Source: Chinchilla lanigera
Taxonomy: Eukaryota; Chordata; Mammalia; Rodentia; Chinchillidae
Length of the DNA stretch: 64,000 nucleotides
Assembly: GCF_000276665.1 (NCBI RefSeq)
Contig: NW_004955459.1
Location: 10,834,670-10,898,669, forward strand
Reading direction: 5' to 3'
Of this stretch, positions 1 to 9,147 are shown one piece after another; within the stretch, counting starts at the first letter, position 1; every line of letters begins with the position of its first letter. The notes below the pieces were generated by a model, which was not told the DNA's origin, searched no databases, and saw nothing but the letters and a program-made list of their open reading frames with translations. A program made the translations under genes and the position numbers.

Positions 1-1480
1 TTGTGTTGCGACAACTCATTCATGTCCCACACCACAAGGCCCCACTGCCATCTGATCTACACTCGAAATGCGATTACCACCGTGTGCATGCAACACGCTC
101 CTGCTCCTACTCCCGGCCCAGCGCACACGTCCGGCCGGGCTGCAAGGTTTTCTTTTACAACTCTCCTCCTCATCCTCTAAAGAGAGGAGGATGCACAGAG
201 AATCCAGGCACTTGTCTCTGCCTGAAGGAAATCAGAAATTCTATGGAAACAGGGCGGTGGAGAGTCCTCTTTTCAGAACTGCGCACAGCAGAACTCAACA
301 ACCCATTTTTCCCTGCCCATTGGTAGAACTGACTTGGGTGTACATGCTCATGTGCACACAGAGGAGTCCCCCCCCAAACCCCGTCTCTTACATACAAGCA
401 CAGGAACGATGCTTTGTAGACTTGTTTTCTCTCTGTCGCTCTCACCTACACAAGAAAACACATACCAATGCAAGTCCCTGATTCCACAGCCACAAGTCAC
501 TCACCAACATCCCTAAGTGGTTTTGGCAAGATTGGGAAAGAGCAGGAAAAAGGTATAATCTCTCAGTTTTCATGCTTAGAAAATGCACCAGTCTTCCTAT
601 TACAAAGTCCTTGAACTTCTCTCCAATACATACGCACCGTTGCCCTGTGCTTTGCCAGGTATCTTTTCTTAATGGAAGCTCCTGCTTAACCTCAAAGAAT
701 GGAAGAAGTCCTGGGATACAAGGGCCAGAAAGTGGGGTCACCTGTGTATCCTCTTTACCCCCCACTGTGGAAAGTGTCTTTGGTCCCCTTCTTTCTTGAA
801 GTAGACAGTTCAAGGGCTCCCCACCCCTCTTTAACACTTGGAGCAAAACAAAATCCTTTTCCCCCGCTTCCACTTTGTTTTCTACTTTTATCTGAGCTAG
901 ACATGGAAAGGGAACTCGGGGACCGGCAAACTACTGCAGAGACATGGCCCACTCTGTGGTCTTCTGCAAACCCTCTTCCGCAGGTCGCTGCTCTCTTCAG
1001 AAAGGCAAAGCCATGGAATTGGATACTGCCACCCCCCTTCCATACCTTTGGCCCAGGAGCGGATGGCACTTGGAGAAAAGGGCTGTATTCCTTTTTGGAC
1101 AGGTTCCTTCACCTGCTTCCTGTAGGCTCACCTCTCTATCATCCTGGCCTGGGCATCTATCAAGTTGGAAGAAATTCTTTAACCGCCCAGGACAGAGGAG
1201 TGCCTGGGAAAGGCCACCGAACCAATGCATCCATTTGTGCACGCGTCCCTCCACACGCACCAGACCCCTTTACCCACATAGTTGTATCAGAGACTCGCCC
1301 TGCCAGTAGTTTCTCAACCACCAGTGCAGCTCTGGCTCAGAGTTCTCTGGACCCCTCACACGTGCGTCTCTACCAGCATTTGCTCAGCTGCACACACCTC
1401 GCTCCAAGACTAGCTAGGACGCCTATGCACTCACAGAGAGTTCCAGATAGTTTGCTCAATTTCAGGAAGGAGGGGAAGGC
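1..1480. other. Intergenic DNA upstream of EN1, nothing specific seen
   Basis: This is mixed-composition unique sequence with no recognisable exon, RNA gene or repeat family. Open frames here, including one of 323 codons at 699-1670, have no recognisable domain, biased composition and no splice or promoter context. GC and CpG content rise after about 1490, where a GC-rich patch with a short CG alternation (about 1572-1592) leads into the candidate enhancer that follows. Confidence 0.5.
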
Positions 1481-1619
1481 CCAGGGCTTGGGTGGGGGTC
1501 GTGGAGCGCAGGCGGAGCAGGTTCGGAGCATCGGCCCAGGCTGGGTCTGGGGGAAGGTGGGGGGACAAGCGGGAGCGCGCGCGCAGCGCCGCCTAATCCA
1601 GCCCGAGCTCGTGGGCCGC

Positions 1620-2155
1620 GGGTGCATTTATCATCCCATTACTGTAACAAATCCGGGCTCCACTACATGAAAGGTAAAATGAATTACCGACGTTAAGCCG
1701 TCAATAAAGTCATTTCTGTAAATGGTGTCTCCAAAGGGCCGCCGCATTATTCAGCTGGCTTTATCAGCTGGCTGGAAATTACGTGGAGGAGCCGGGCCGC
1801 GCGGCGCGCGGGGCCGCTCACTTTGATTAAGCGTCTTGCCAGCGCGATGTGACAGAGCTTTTGACCAGGGTTTTATTCACAGGCCTGTGATGAACGCCAA
1901 GCTGATCAGGCGGAATGAAGAGTAATTAAAACCTATAAATTATCTTCCGCAGCCCTTCTCGAGGCGTCTCCTGCAGGCGAGATAAGGCGTCGAGACCCTA
2001 TTTACGGCGCTGAAAGGGACCGCGCCGCACAAAAGCTACGCGGCTAAATAGGATATTGATAGTGTCCTAATTAGAATTTAATTAAGTACCCACGCTCTCT
2101 TGCGGGATAAAGATTTCAATTTTGCGAACTTAAATATAAATAAAAACCCACCCCC
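1620..2155. promoter_or_regulatory. Candidate conserved enhancer upstream of EN1
   Basis: About 1.8-2.3 kb upstream of the presumed EN1 promoter lies a block of non-repetitive sequence packed with developmental transcription-factor motifs. Visible motifs are CAATAAA (1702-1708, caudal/HOX-like), two CAGCTG E-boxes (1752-1757, 1765-1770), CTTTGAT followed by TAA (1821-1830, TCF/LEF-like plus homeodomain), TAATTA (1923-1928), GATAAG (1981-1986), CTAATTAG (2067-2074) and TTAATTAA (2078-2085). A perfect 14-bp palindrome sits at 1877-1890. CpG dinucleotides are retained and no simple or interspersed repeat interrupts the block. Enhancer function is inferred from motif density and position next to EN1. 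Conservation could not be tested here. Confidence 0.5.
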
Positions 2156-3404
2156 ATTTGGGGGAGGAGTAGGGGCACCTGAAGAATTTGGGGAGCCCTC
2201 GGGTGTGGGACAGAGGAGACCCGGGAGGCTCCCTAGGTGCGGTTGGTGGTTGCTTGGGAAAGTGGAGGAGCGCACAGTGGGCCAGTGCAGCGCATCACTT
2301 AGGGCCGTGGTTCTCGACCCCAGGCCTCTGTGCACACGTCTGGTCTGGAATTCAGCTCGGGAAATCTGGGGACCTTCGGCTGACCCCAACATGCCGCGAA
2401 CAGCCGACTGACCCGGTCTCCACTAACCACCTACCCACAGAGGTAGTTCGGCTTGTTGTAGTTTTGGTTGTGTGTTTCCTCTAACCTAATCCTCTGAATT
2501 TTTTTTTTTTTTTGAAAACGGGGTGAGGGATTATTTCCCACATTCCAACCGTACAATAGTCCCGAAGAGACTTTTTTTCCCACGTCCCAGGAAGGGAGTG
2601 ACTGTCAAGAAGAGCATGTGCCCTGACGTTCCAGGATATACCCGCAAAAGGCCTTATTTGCCGGTGTCTTTCTCGACATTGCGGGCTTTAACCAAAGTTT
2701 GCCTTCCAAAACAGCTCTGCAGGCAAACCCTTTCGAATCCCTGGCCATGGAAAATTTCTGGGTGCCAGGAAACAGCAAAAAAGCCCAACTAATGAACTTG
2801 GGAAAGGCTGGAGGCACCGTAGTCTCCCAAAGGTAGGAGAGAATTCAATTCGTAAGGCTAAAGCCAAAGGGACCCAGATTGCCCCCGTAACCCCAGGAGA
2901 TTCAGTTACCTCCAAACTGGGGGAGACTCATTGTTCATATCGTCCCCTGGCCGGGGCGAACAATTGCGACACAGTGCTTTTGTTTGATTTTACTTTGCTG
3001 GGAAATTTAGCACGGGGTCTCCCTGAACTCAAAACCCAGGCTTTGTGCTCGTTCTGAGTGGTTTGGCTCTCCGGGTGCAAGTCAACCATGCTGGACAACC
3101 CTGACTCCTGCAGCCAGGGCAGGACCAGGCGGCTGGAGCTAAGGTTCTTCTGTGCCTATGGCCCCGGCTGGATGGCGCCAGGGCATTTCTTTTGGTCAAA
3201 GGACCAAACAGGAAAGGGTATGGGTGCAGATCCTACTGGCAAAGGGGCAAGCAGTGTATGCGGCCCGTGTGAGACTTCAAAACCAGCAGTGCTAGCTAGG
3301 CGCAGCAGGCCTCCAGGTCTGTTCTTTGTGAAAAATAAACTGTTTCCAAAAGTAGACAACTGCACATCTATTTCCTATCACCAACGCCTGATCCTTTTCC
3401 TCCC

Positions 3405-3440
<36 letters not shown>

Positions 3441-3660
3441 GTGACAACAAGCTTTCACTCTTCGTAAATGCAACAGCAACGAAAAGTATAAAAGGCTGAA
3501 TTTCCTCTGCGTGGGGTGCAGAACCTATGCCACTGCCTCCTGACCCTGTGCCCAGTTCGCACGCACCCATAATCCAGCACTTCTCCAACAAGTTGTTTAT
3601 GGAGTTGCTTCTCTATTTGCCTACACCCCGAAATCCTCCCCTCCCGGATCTCTTCGGCCC
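2156..3660. other. EN1 proximal upstream flank
   Basis: No gene is recognised. The segment holds a short hairpin-capable run (CCCCCATTTGGGGG, about 2150-2165), a T run near 2500-2514, an inverted repeat with SOX-like arms (2930-2964) and a CA microsatellite (3408-3438). Retained CpGs around 2180-2410 and 2560-2680 suggest lightly methylated DNA belonging to the wider EN1 CpG domain, but this is inference. Confidence 0.4.
3408..3438. repeat. (CA)n microsatellite
   Basis: An uninterrupted CA/TG dinucleotide run of about 15 units lies roughly 0.5 kb upstream of the presumed EN1 transcription start. Confidence 0.95.
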
Positions 3661-3729
3661 CCTCCTCAGTCCTAGGCTTAAAGAGGGGGAGGGGCATAAG
3701 TGTGAGTGGGGGAGGGCAGACCGGACACA

Positions 3730-3960
3730 CCAGGCCCAAGCCGCTGCACCCCCTCTCCGCCCGCGGCCGCCGCCCCCGGATTATTTATCCGCAAAGTCCC
3801 GCGCGCGCCCATTGGGCCGAGCCCCGAGTGTCAGCGCGAGTCGTGGCTCGCCATTGGCCCCGCACACGTGCGGCCCTGACTCACGTGCTTCCGGTTTGAA
3901 GGCAAAAAGTGTGCCTGGGTGATTTTTTTTTTAAGCGAGAGAGTTTGTGCAAAGATCCGA
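3730..3960 (+). promoter_or_regulatory. EN1: EN1 core promoter region (CpG island, TATA-less)
   Basis: This is CpG-rich sequence immediately 5' of the EN1 transcript. It contains two inverted CCAAT boxes (ATTGG at 3811-3815 and 3853-3857) and two CACGTG E-boxes (3865-3870 and 3882-3887). A GGATTA...ATCC element (3778-3790) contains an OTX/bicoid-type TAATCC core on the minus strand. TTATTTAT (3781-3788) is AT-rich but is not a canonical TATA box at an obvious spacing. The segment after about 3900 reads like the 5' UTR that runs into the assembly gap, so transcription probably starts near 3900-3960. The start site is inferred from spacing and not observed. Confidence 0.6.
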
Positions 3961-4018
3961 GCTGTCAGAGATTTGAGAGGAAAAAAAAAAAAAAAAAAAA
4001 AAAAAAGGCAGCCCGGCG
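3920..4018 (+). other. EN1: EN1 5' UTR, visible proximal part
   Basis: This is presumed transcribed leader, ending at the assembly gap. It includes a 26-base uninterrupted A run (3981-4006) directly before a GC-rich stub. EN1 proteins of other mammals begin about 85 residues before the first residue visible after the gap, so the start codon should fall near 4650-4660 and most of the leader is hidden. The boundary at 3920 is approximate. Confidence 0.45.
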
Positions 4019-4911
4019 NNNNNNNNNNNNNNNNNNNNNNNNNNNNNNNNNNNNNNNNNNNNNNNNNNNNNNNNNNNNNNNNNNNNNNNNNNNNNNNNNN
4101 NNNNNNNNNNNNNNNNNNNNNNNNNNNNNNNNNNNNNNNNNNNNNNNNNNNNNNNNNNNNNNNNNNNNNNNNNNNNNNNNNNNNNNNNNNNNNNNNNNNN
4201 NNNNNNNNNNNNNNNNNNNNNNNNNNNNNNNNNNNNNNNNNNNNNNNNNNNNNNNNNNNNNNNNNNNNNNNNNNNNNNNNNNNNNNNNNNNNNNNNNNNN
4301 NNNNNNNNNNNNNNNNNNNNNNNNNNNNNNNNNNNNNNNNNNNNNNNNNNNNNNNNNNNNNNNNNNNNNNNNNNNNNNNNNNNNNNNNNNNNNNNNNNNN
4401 NNNNNNNNNNNNNNNNNNNNNNNNNNNNNNNNNNNNNNNNNNNNNNNNNNNNNNNNNNNNNNNNNNNNNNNNNNNNNNNNNNNNNNNNNNNNNNNNNNNN
4501 NNNNNNNNNNNNNNNNNNNNNNNNNNNNNNNNNNNNNNNNNNNNNNNNNNNNNNNNNNNNNNNNNNNNNNNNNNNNNNNNNNNNNNNNNNNNNNNNNNNN
4601 NNNNNNNNNNNNNNNNNNNNNNNNNNNNNNNNNNNNNNNNNNNNNNNNNNNNNNNNNNNNNNNNNNNNNNNNNNNNNNNNNNNNNNNNNNNNNNNNNNNN
4701 NNNNNNNNNNNNNNNNNNNNNNNNNNNNNNNNNNNNNNNNNNNNNNNNNNNNNNNNNNNNNNNNNNNNNNNNNNNNNNNNNNNNNNNNNNNNNNNNNNNN
4801 NNNNNNNNNNNNNNNNNNNNNNNNNNNNNNNNNNNNNNNNNNNNNNNNNNNNNNNNNNNNNNNNNNNNNNNNNNNNNNNNNNNNNNNNNNNNNNNNNNNN
4901 NNNNNNNNNNN
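4019..4911. other. Assembly gap (893 N)
   Basis: An unbroken run of N lies inside EN1 exon 1. It is flanked by an A26 homopolymer on the left and a CCG repeat on the right, both sequences that commonly defeat assembly. The missing DNA should hold the rest of the 5' UTR, the EN1 start codon and the N-terminal coding segment. Whether 893 is a measured or estimated size cannot be told. Confidence 0.99.
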
Positions 4912-5512
4912 CCGCCGCCGCCGCAGCATCTCGCGGCGCCTGCTCACCAGCCGCAGCCCGCGGCCCAGCTGCACCGCACCACCAACTTTTTCATCGACAA
5001 CATCCTGAGGCCGGATTTCGGCTGCAAAAAGGAGCAGCCGCCGCCGCAGCTCCTGGTGGCGGCGGCGGCTGGAGGAGGCGCAGGAGGAGGAGGAGGCCGG
5101 GCCGAGCGTGACAGAGGCCAGACTGGCACAGGTAGAGACCCTGTCCACCCGCTGGGCACGCGGGCGCCTGGAGCCGGCCCGCTCCTGTGCGCCCCGGATG
5201 CGAACTGTGGCCCACCCGACGGCTCCCAGCCGGCCACCGCTGGCGCGGGCGCGTCCAAAGCCGGGAACCCGGCTGCAGCGGCGGCGGCGGCGGCGGCGGC
5301 AGCGTCTAAGCCCTCGGACAGCGGCGGCGGCAGTGGAGGCAGCGCGGGGAGCCCGGGAGCGCCGGGCGCCAAGTACCCGGAGCACGGCAACCCTGCCATC
5401 CTACTCATGGGCTCGGCCAACGGCGGGCCCGTGGTCAAAACTGACTCGCAGCAGCCCCTTGTGTGGCCCGCCTGGGTCTACTGCACTCGATACTCGGATC
5501 GCCCGTCCTCCG
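4912..5512 (+). CDS. EN1: EN1 exon 1, 5'-truncated by assembly gap
   Basis: This is the N-terminal half of Engrailed-1, a nuclear homeodomain transcription repressor that patterns the midbrain-hindbrain boundary, ventral limb ectoderm and skin appendages. 200 complete codons are visible. They open with a proline run, then the EH1 Groucho/TLE-binding motif FFIDNIL (4987-5007). Low-complexity Gly/Ala-rich linkers follow, with an 11-residue poly-alanine tract (5272-5304), then the highly conserved run ending in the EH2 PBX-interaction motif WPAWVYCTRYSDRPSS (5464-5511). The exon ends after the first base of a Gly codon at a consensus donor (G|GTGAGT, 5512/5513). The joined reading frame continues exactly into exon 2. 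About 85 residues and the start codon are lost in the gap, judged against the roughly 390-residue mammalian protein. Family identification is very secure. Confidence 0.95.
5272..5304 (+). repeat. EN1: GCN repeat encoding an 11-Ala tract in EN1
   Basis: Eleven consecutive alanine codons, mostly GCG, sit in the linker between EH1 and EH2. Poly-Ala tracts of this kind vary in length between mammals. The mixture of GCT, GCA and GCG codons at the ends suggests some protection against slippage. Confidence 0.9.
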
Positions 5513-6639
5513 GTGAGTACCTAAGTAGGCTTCGCTATGCCTTCCCGCTTGGCAGAGGCCTTCAGAACTCCAACCCACCGCGCTGAGGAGAGCAAACCCA
5601 GCTTCAGTAGCTCGCATCTCTCATGCCTCCTTCCTCCTCCTCACTCCTGGTTTCAGCCACCACTGAAGGTGAACCCCACTTCTGCGAACCTGGTCTCTGC
5701 GGCCATCGCCGGGAAACACCTCCTGTCACCGGAGGCTGTAGTCTTAATCCTTCCGTTTTTGAACTCTCAGCCCTGAGGCTTTCTTTGTGTTTTACCTTTA
5801 TTATTCTTAAGAAATGTATACAATTAGCCATTGAGTTTTCCTCCAGGGAAAGGGATGTTTAGAGCTGGTGCAAAGGTAGGCCTAGCGCTCAGGGTGTGAA
5901 ACCACACCGGGCTGGTCCTGCAGAGGCAGGTATTCACCAGCGCAGGCTTTTGACAGAGAAATAATCTTTGTTTTGTGTTCTTGGAGACACGACCGTTATC
6001 GCCATATTTTCTGGGAGAGTTCTTGCATAGATAAGAGACAGACATGGAAACACATAGGAAGAGGGGAGCTGTTGAACGCTAGCCCCGTCTGCTAGCAGGG
6101 TAGCAAGACAGTCAGACCAGGTGAGTAGTATCCAGAGAAGGGCAGTTGCCAGTTAGATGAAGGTCCAGGGCCCTTAGCTCTTGAGCTGGCAGTCAGTGGG
6201 AGAGGAGAGAAAGCCGGTGGGGCCCAAAAGCAGAGTGAAGGACAGGAGACCCAGCTTCCTCTGTCGCTTCTCTCCTGTGTGGGACATATATTCCGGGCCT
6301 TGTGTTTTTCCTTCTTTGACTCCTTCTTTCTGCACATCTGCCAATTAGCAGATTTCTGCCAGGGCAGGCTAGTTTTTCTTGGCTTGCTTTCCACTCTTGT
6401 TCATGTGTCCCCTGCGCTTGGTGAACCCAAGGGCTGGCCTAATCTGCGACAGCCACTCTGCCCAGGGAGAGGAGCCTGAGGCCTGCTGGATGCATAGGCC
6501 TGTAGGGCCTGGCAGGTCAGTGGGGACAGTAGGGCTTTGGCCCAAGTTAGGGAGCCAGGCACAGTTAGCCACACACAGCTGCTTTCCTCTGGCTGGTCTC
6601 TGCTGTACTGCTGCCGACCAGGCTCAGATCGATGCGTAC

Positions 6640-6760
6640 TATCAGCCCCCGCCATCTCGAGCTCCGTTATTGACACTTCGGGCTCCCTGAACCTCCGAAA
6701 AGCTGCTTTGATTGACTCGCCTGATGGATAGAGTGATTGAGCTGTCAGGCTGCAGGGCTC
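6640..6760. promoter_or_regulatory. Candidate intronic enhancer with PBX/MEIS-like motifs
   Basis: Within 120 bp lie TTATTGACA (6667-6675), TGATTGAC (6709-6716), TGATGGAT (6722-6729), TGATTGAG (6734-6741) and CTGTCA (6742-6747, the reverse of a MEIS/TGIF TGACAG site). TGATTGA(C/T/G) is the typical PBX-HOX composite core. Tight clustering with an adjacent MEIS half-site suggests a PBX-HOX-MEIS regulated element. Function is inferred from motifs only. Confidence 0.4.
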
Positions 6761-6826
6761 AGGCTGGCCAGGAGGCTACGATTTTATTACAAGTGCCCGT
6801 GCCTCTGTGCACAGATATACACACAT

Positions 6827-6827
<1 letters not shown>

Positions 6828-6865
<38 letters not shown>

Positions 6866-6872
6866 TACACAC
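6828..6872. repeat. (CA)n microsatellite in the EN1 intron
   Basis: This is a CA run with a few interruptions (GC, TA) toward its 3' end. Confidence 0.95.
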
Positions 6873-8489
6873 TAACATGCCCCAGATAAACACGTTGCAG
6901 TGGGGCCTTCCTGGGAATGGGCACATATCCTGGCCCATCTCTACTGCTCAGCTAATTACTAACCTAAAACCCAGATATGCTCTGTAGCCGGCCTTGTCTT
7001 TGTTCCTGGCCTCTCCTTCCTGTGGGCCAGGAGAGGCAGGATACCAGTTCTATTCCTGCATGCATAGGGCCCTGGTTGAGACCCTAGTCACTACAATCTA
7101 TAAGGTGTGGACTTTGTCATAGGATAGCTGGTGACCCCAGGGCTTGGCCTGCCCCAAGAGCCTGCTGCCCAGCTTACTCCTCTAATGCTAGGTTTGAGGA
7201 TGCCTATAAACATCCTTCTTTCCAGACAGTTTTAGAAAGTCTGGACAGGGACTTAACATAATAAACTCCCTTAACTAAGACGAGGCCCAGCATGTCCATG
7301 CCAAGGGACCTGGGCATAGAAGGACAGTTTTGGGTTTTCCAGACATAGACCAATGGGGGAGTTGCTTCCTCCCCTGATTTGCTTCTGGCCCATCTTCTCC
7401 AAGGCTGAATCCTATAACTGACTAGCATTTGAAGGAGACTTCACCTTCGTGGAGAACCTTCTTGTGGCTTTTTCCTGATACATGTTGGGGTCACAGCACT
7501 ATCCCTGTGCCCCTGTTTTGCTCATGGATGGGAAAGGGGATGTAGTCACCTTTCAGATGTCATGGAGAGCAGAGAAAGCCAGTCGGGTTTGTGTCTGTTA
7601 TTCAGAAGTTTCAATTCTGAAATTGCAGCACGTATGTTCAAGGTAGAAATAAGGGGGACCTGCCTGTGCAGCCGGTGGAGGAATGCGGAGGGCTCTTTTT
7701 CTTATTGACACCATCTAAGAGGTAAAGAGGAATATCCCAAAGGCGAGGCTCTTGGGGTAGGCCTGCAGCTGGGTAAGGGCCTGTTCTTCCGCAGGCTCTA
7801 GAAAGAGCTTCCTTTAGGCCAAAGAGAAAGAAGAGTAGGCAGAGAAAGCAGACACCAAATTCTTTGGAGCTGGGCAACCTTCTCAAAGCCTTTTCCCTGC
7901 CTCTTGTTTTTTAGGCTCAGTGGCTGCAAGCAGACAAGGTTTTATTGTAGATGCCCAGTTGAGGTAGCTTCTGGAGAAATAACATGTGTGTGTAGGGGGT
8001 TAGCTCTGCAGTGCACATACCCCTAGGGCCTGCCCTTCCAGCCCTAGTCCTTTTTATTGCAGAGCTATGAAGACAGCAGGCCTCTGACCCCCAACTCTGG
8101 GCTAGGCCAAATGGGGGCTCCAAGTTTCTCTCTACCTTGAATTCTCATCTTCCTGGGGAGAAGTGCGCTGCAATGTCTATCCCTGCCTCTCTTGTAGCGA
8201 ATACAATAGAACAGCATAGTGTGGGGGGTGCACCTTCAATCCCGCCAGTTTTCCTCCGCTGCTACCCCCCCAGGTAACGAGGAGACCCCAGCGACCTGAG
8301 CTATGGAGGGGCTCTTTGGTCCAGGGCTTGGCTGGCAGGAGGGAGCCGGGGGCACAGCACGGCCTCCGTAATCTCCCCGGAAGCGGCCGTCTTGGCTGGG
8401 CTGGCCATTCTCACGGCTTCTTCTGCCCTCTCATCCCCTCCCCTCTGCCCTCCGTCCCCACCCCCACCCGGCCTTGTCCGCTGCTGCAG

Positions 8490-8806
8490 GTCCGCGCACC
8501 AGGAAGCTGAAGAAGAAAAAGAACGAGAAGGAGGACAAGCGGCCGCGGACTGCGTTCACGGCGGAGCAGCTGCAGAGACTCAAGGCGGAGTTCCAGGCTA
8601 ACCGCTACATCACCGAGCAGCGGCGGCAGACCCTGGCCCAGGAGCTCAGCCTCAACGAGTCCCAGATCAAGATCTGGTTCCAGAACAAGCGCGCCAAGAT
8701 CAAGAAAGCCACGGGCATTAAGAACGGCCTGGCGCTGCACCTCATGGCCCAGGGACTGTACAACCACTCTACGACCACGGTCCAGGACAAAGACGAGAGC
8801 GAGTAG
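8490..8806 (+). CDS. EN1: EN1 exon 2 with homeodomain and C-terminus
   Basis: This exon completes the Gly codon started in exon 1 and encodes 104 further residues to TAG (8804-8806). A lysine-rich linker precedes the 60-residue homeodomain (8534-8713). Homeodomain landmarks are R5, F8, L16, F20, W48, F49, Q50, N51 and R53, with helix 3 reading [15 protein letters not shown]. Gln50 specifies TAATTA/TAATTG-type sites. The EH5 region ([19 protein letters not shown]) follows at 8714-8770. The tail ending VQDKDESE matches EN1 and differs from the EN2 tail. No frameshift or missing key residue is seen. The exon is GC-rich and forms a second CpG-dense patch (about 8340-8870). Confidence 0.98.
8534..8713 (+). 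other. EN1: Homeodomain-coding segment of EN1
   Basis: Sixty codons form the DNA-binding domain of three helices. The recognition helix carries Gln50 and Asn51. Asn51 makes the invariant adenine contact, and Arg5 in the N-terminal arm contacts the minor groove. These roles are established for engrailed homeodomains. Confidence 0.97.
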
Positions 8807-9147
8807 CTGCGGCTGCCGGGGCGCCCTGCACCCCTCCCGGCGTCGCCGCCTGCGCCTCCTGCTGCGCCTGGAGGGAGGGAGCGAGCGGGAAGACAGACAG
8901 AGAAACAGCGATCCTCAGAATGGACAGGCACGTTTGAACGAAACAGTTTTGAAAAGGGAGAAAGACTCGGACAGGTGCTATCGAAAAATATGGTCTATTC
9001 TCTATTCACACTATAAGGGATGAAACTGCGAACTCCTTAAAGCTCTATCTAGCCAAACCGCTTACGACCTTGTATATATTTAATTTCAGGTAAGGAAAAC
9101 AAATATGTGTAGCGATCTCTATTTGCTGGACATTTTTATTAATCTCC

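Larger units (their letters stand above)
5513..8489 (+). other. EN1: EN1 intron (2977 bp, phase 1)
   Basis: The intron runs from donor GTGAGT (5513) to acceptor CTGCTGCAG (ending 8489), preceded by a long C/T-rich tract over about 8428-8475. The join gives Ser-Ser-Gly-Pro-Arg, as in vertebrate EN1. Inside are a CA microsatellite (about 6828-6872) and a PBX/MEIS-like motif cluster (about 6640-6760). I see no other exon or SINE. The single intron between EH2 and the homeodomain is the arrangement known for vertebrate engrailed genes. Confidence 0.93.

Noticed and set aside
699..1670. 323-codon plus-strand frame upstream of EN1
   Set aside because: No domain, low-complexity composition, no promoter or splice context, and it runs into the candidate enhancer.
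3931..5438. Minus-strand frames opposite EN1 exon 1 (484 and 164 codons)
   Set aside because: They are antisense shadows of GC-rich EN1 coding sequence with no domain; one also crosses the gap.
3909..5586. Long plus-strand frames running through the gap (400 and 555 codons)
   Set aside because: Their starts lie in the 5' UTR and the middle is made of N. Only the part after 4912, in one frame, is EN1.
8490..8806. Assignment of the gene to EN2
   Set aside because: The C-terminus ending in VQDKDESE and the linker sequences between EH1 and EH2 fit EN1.
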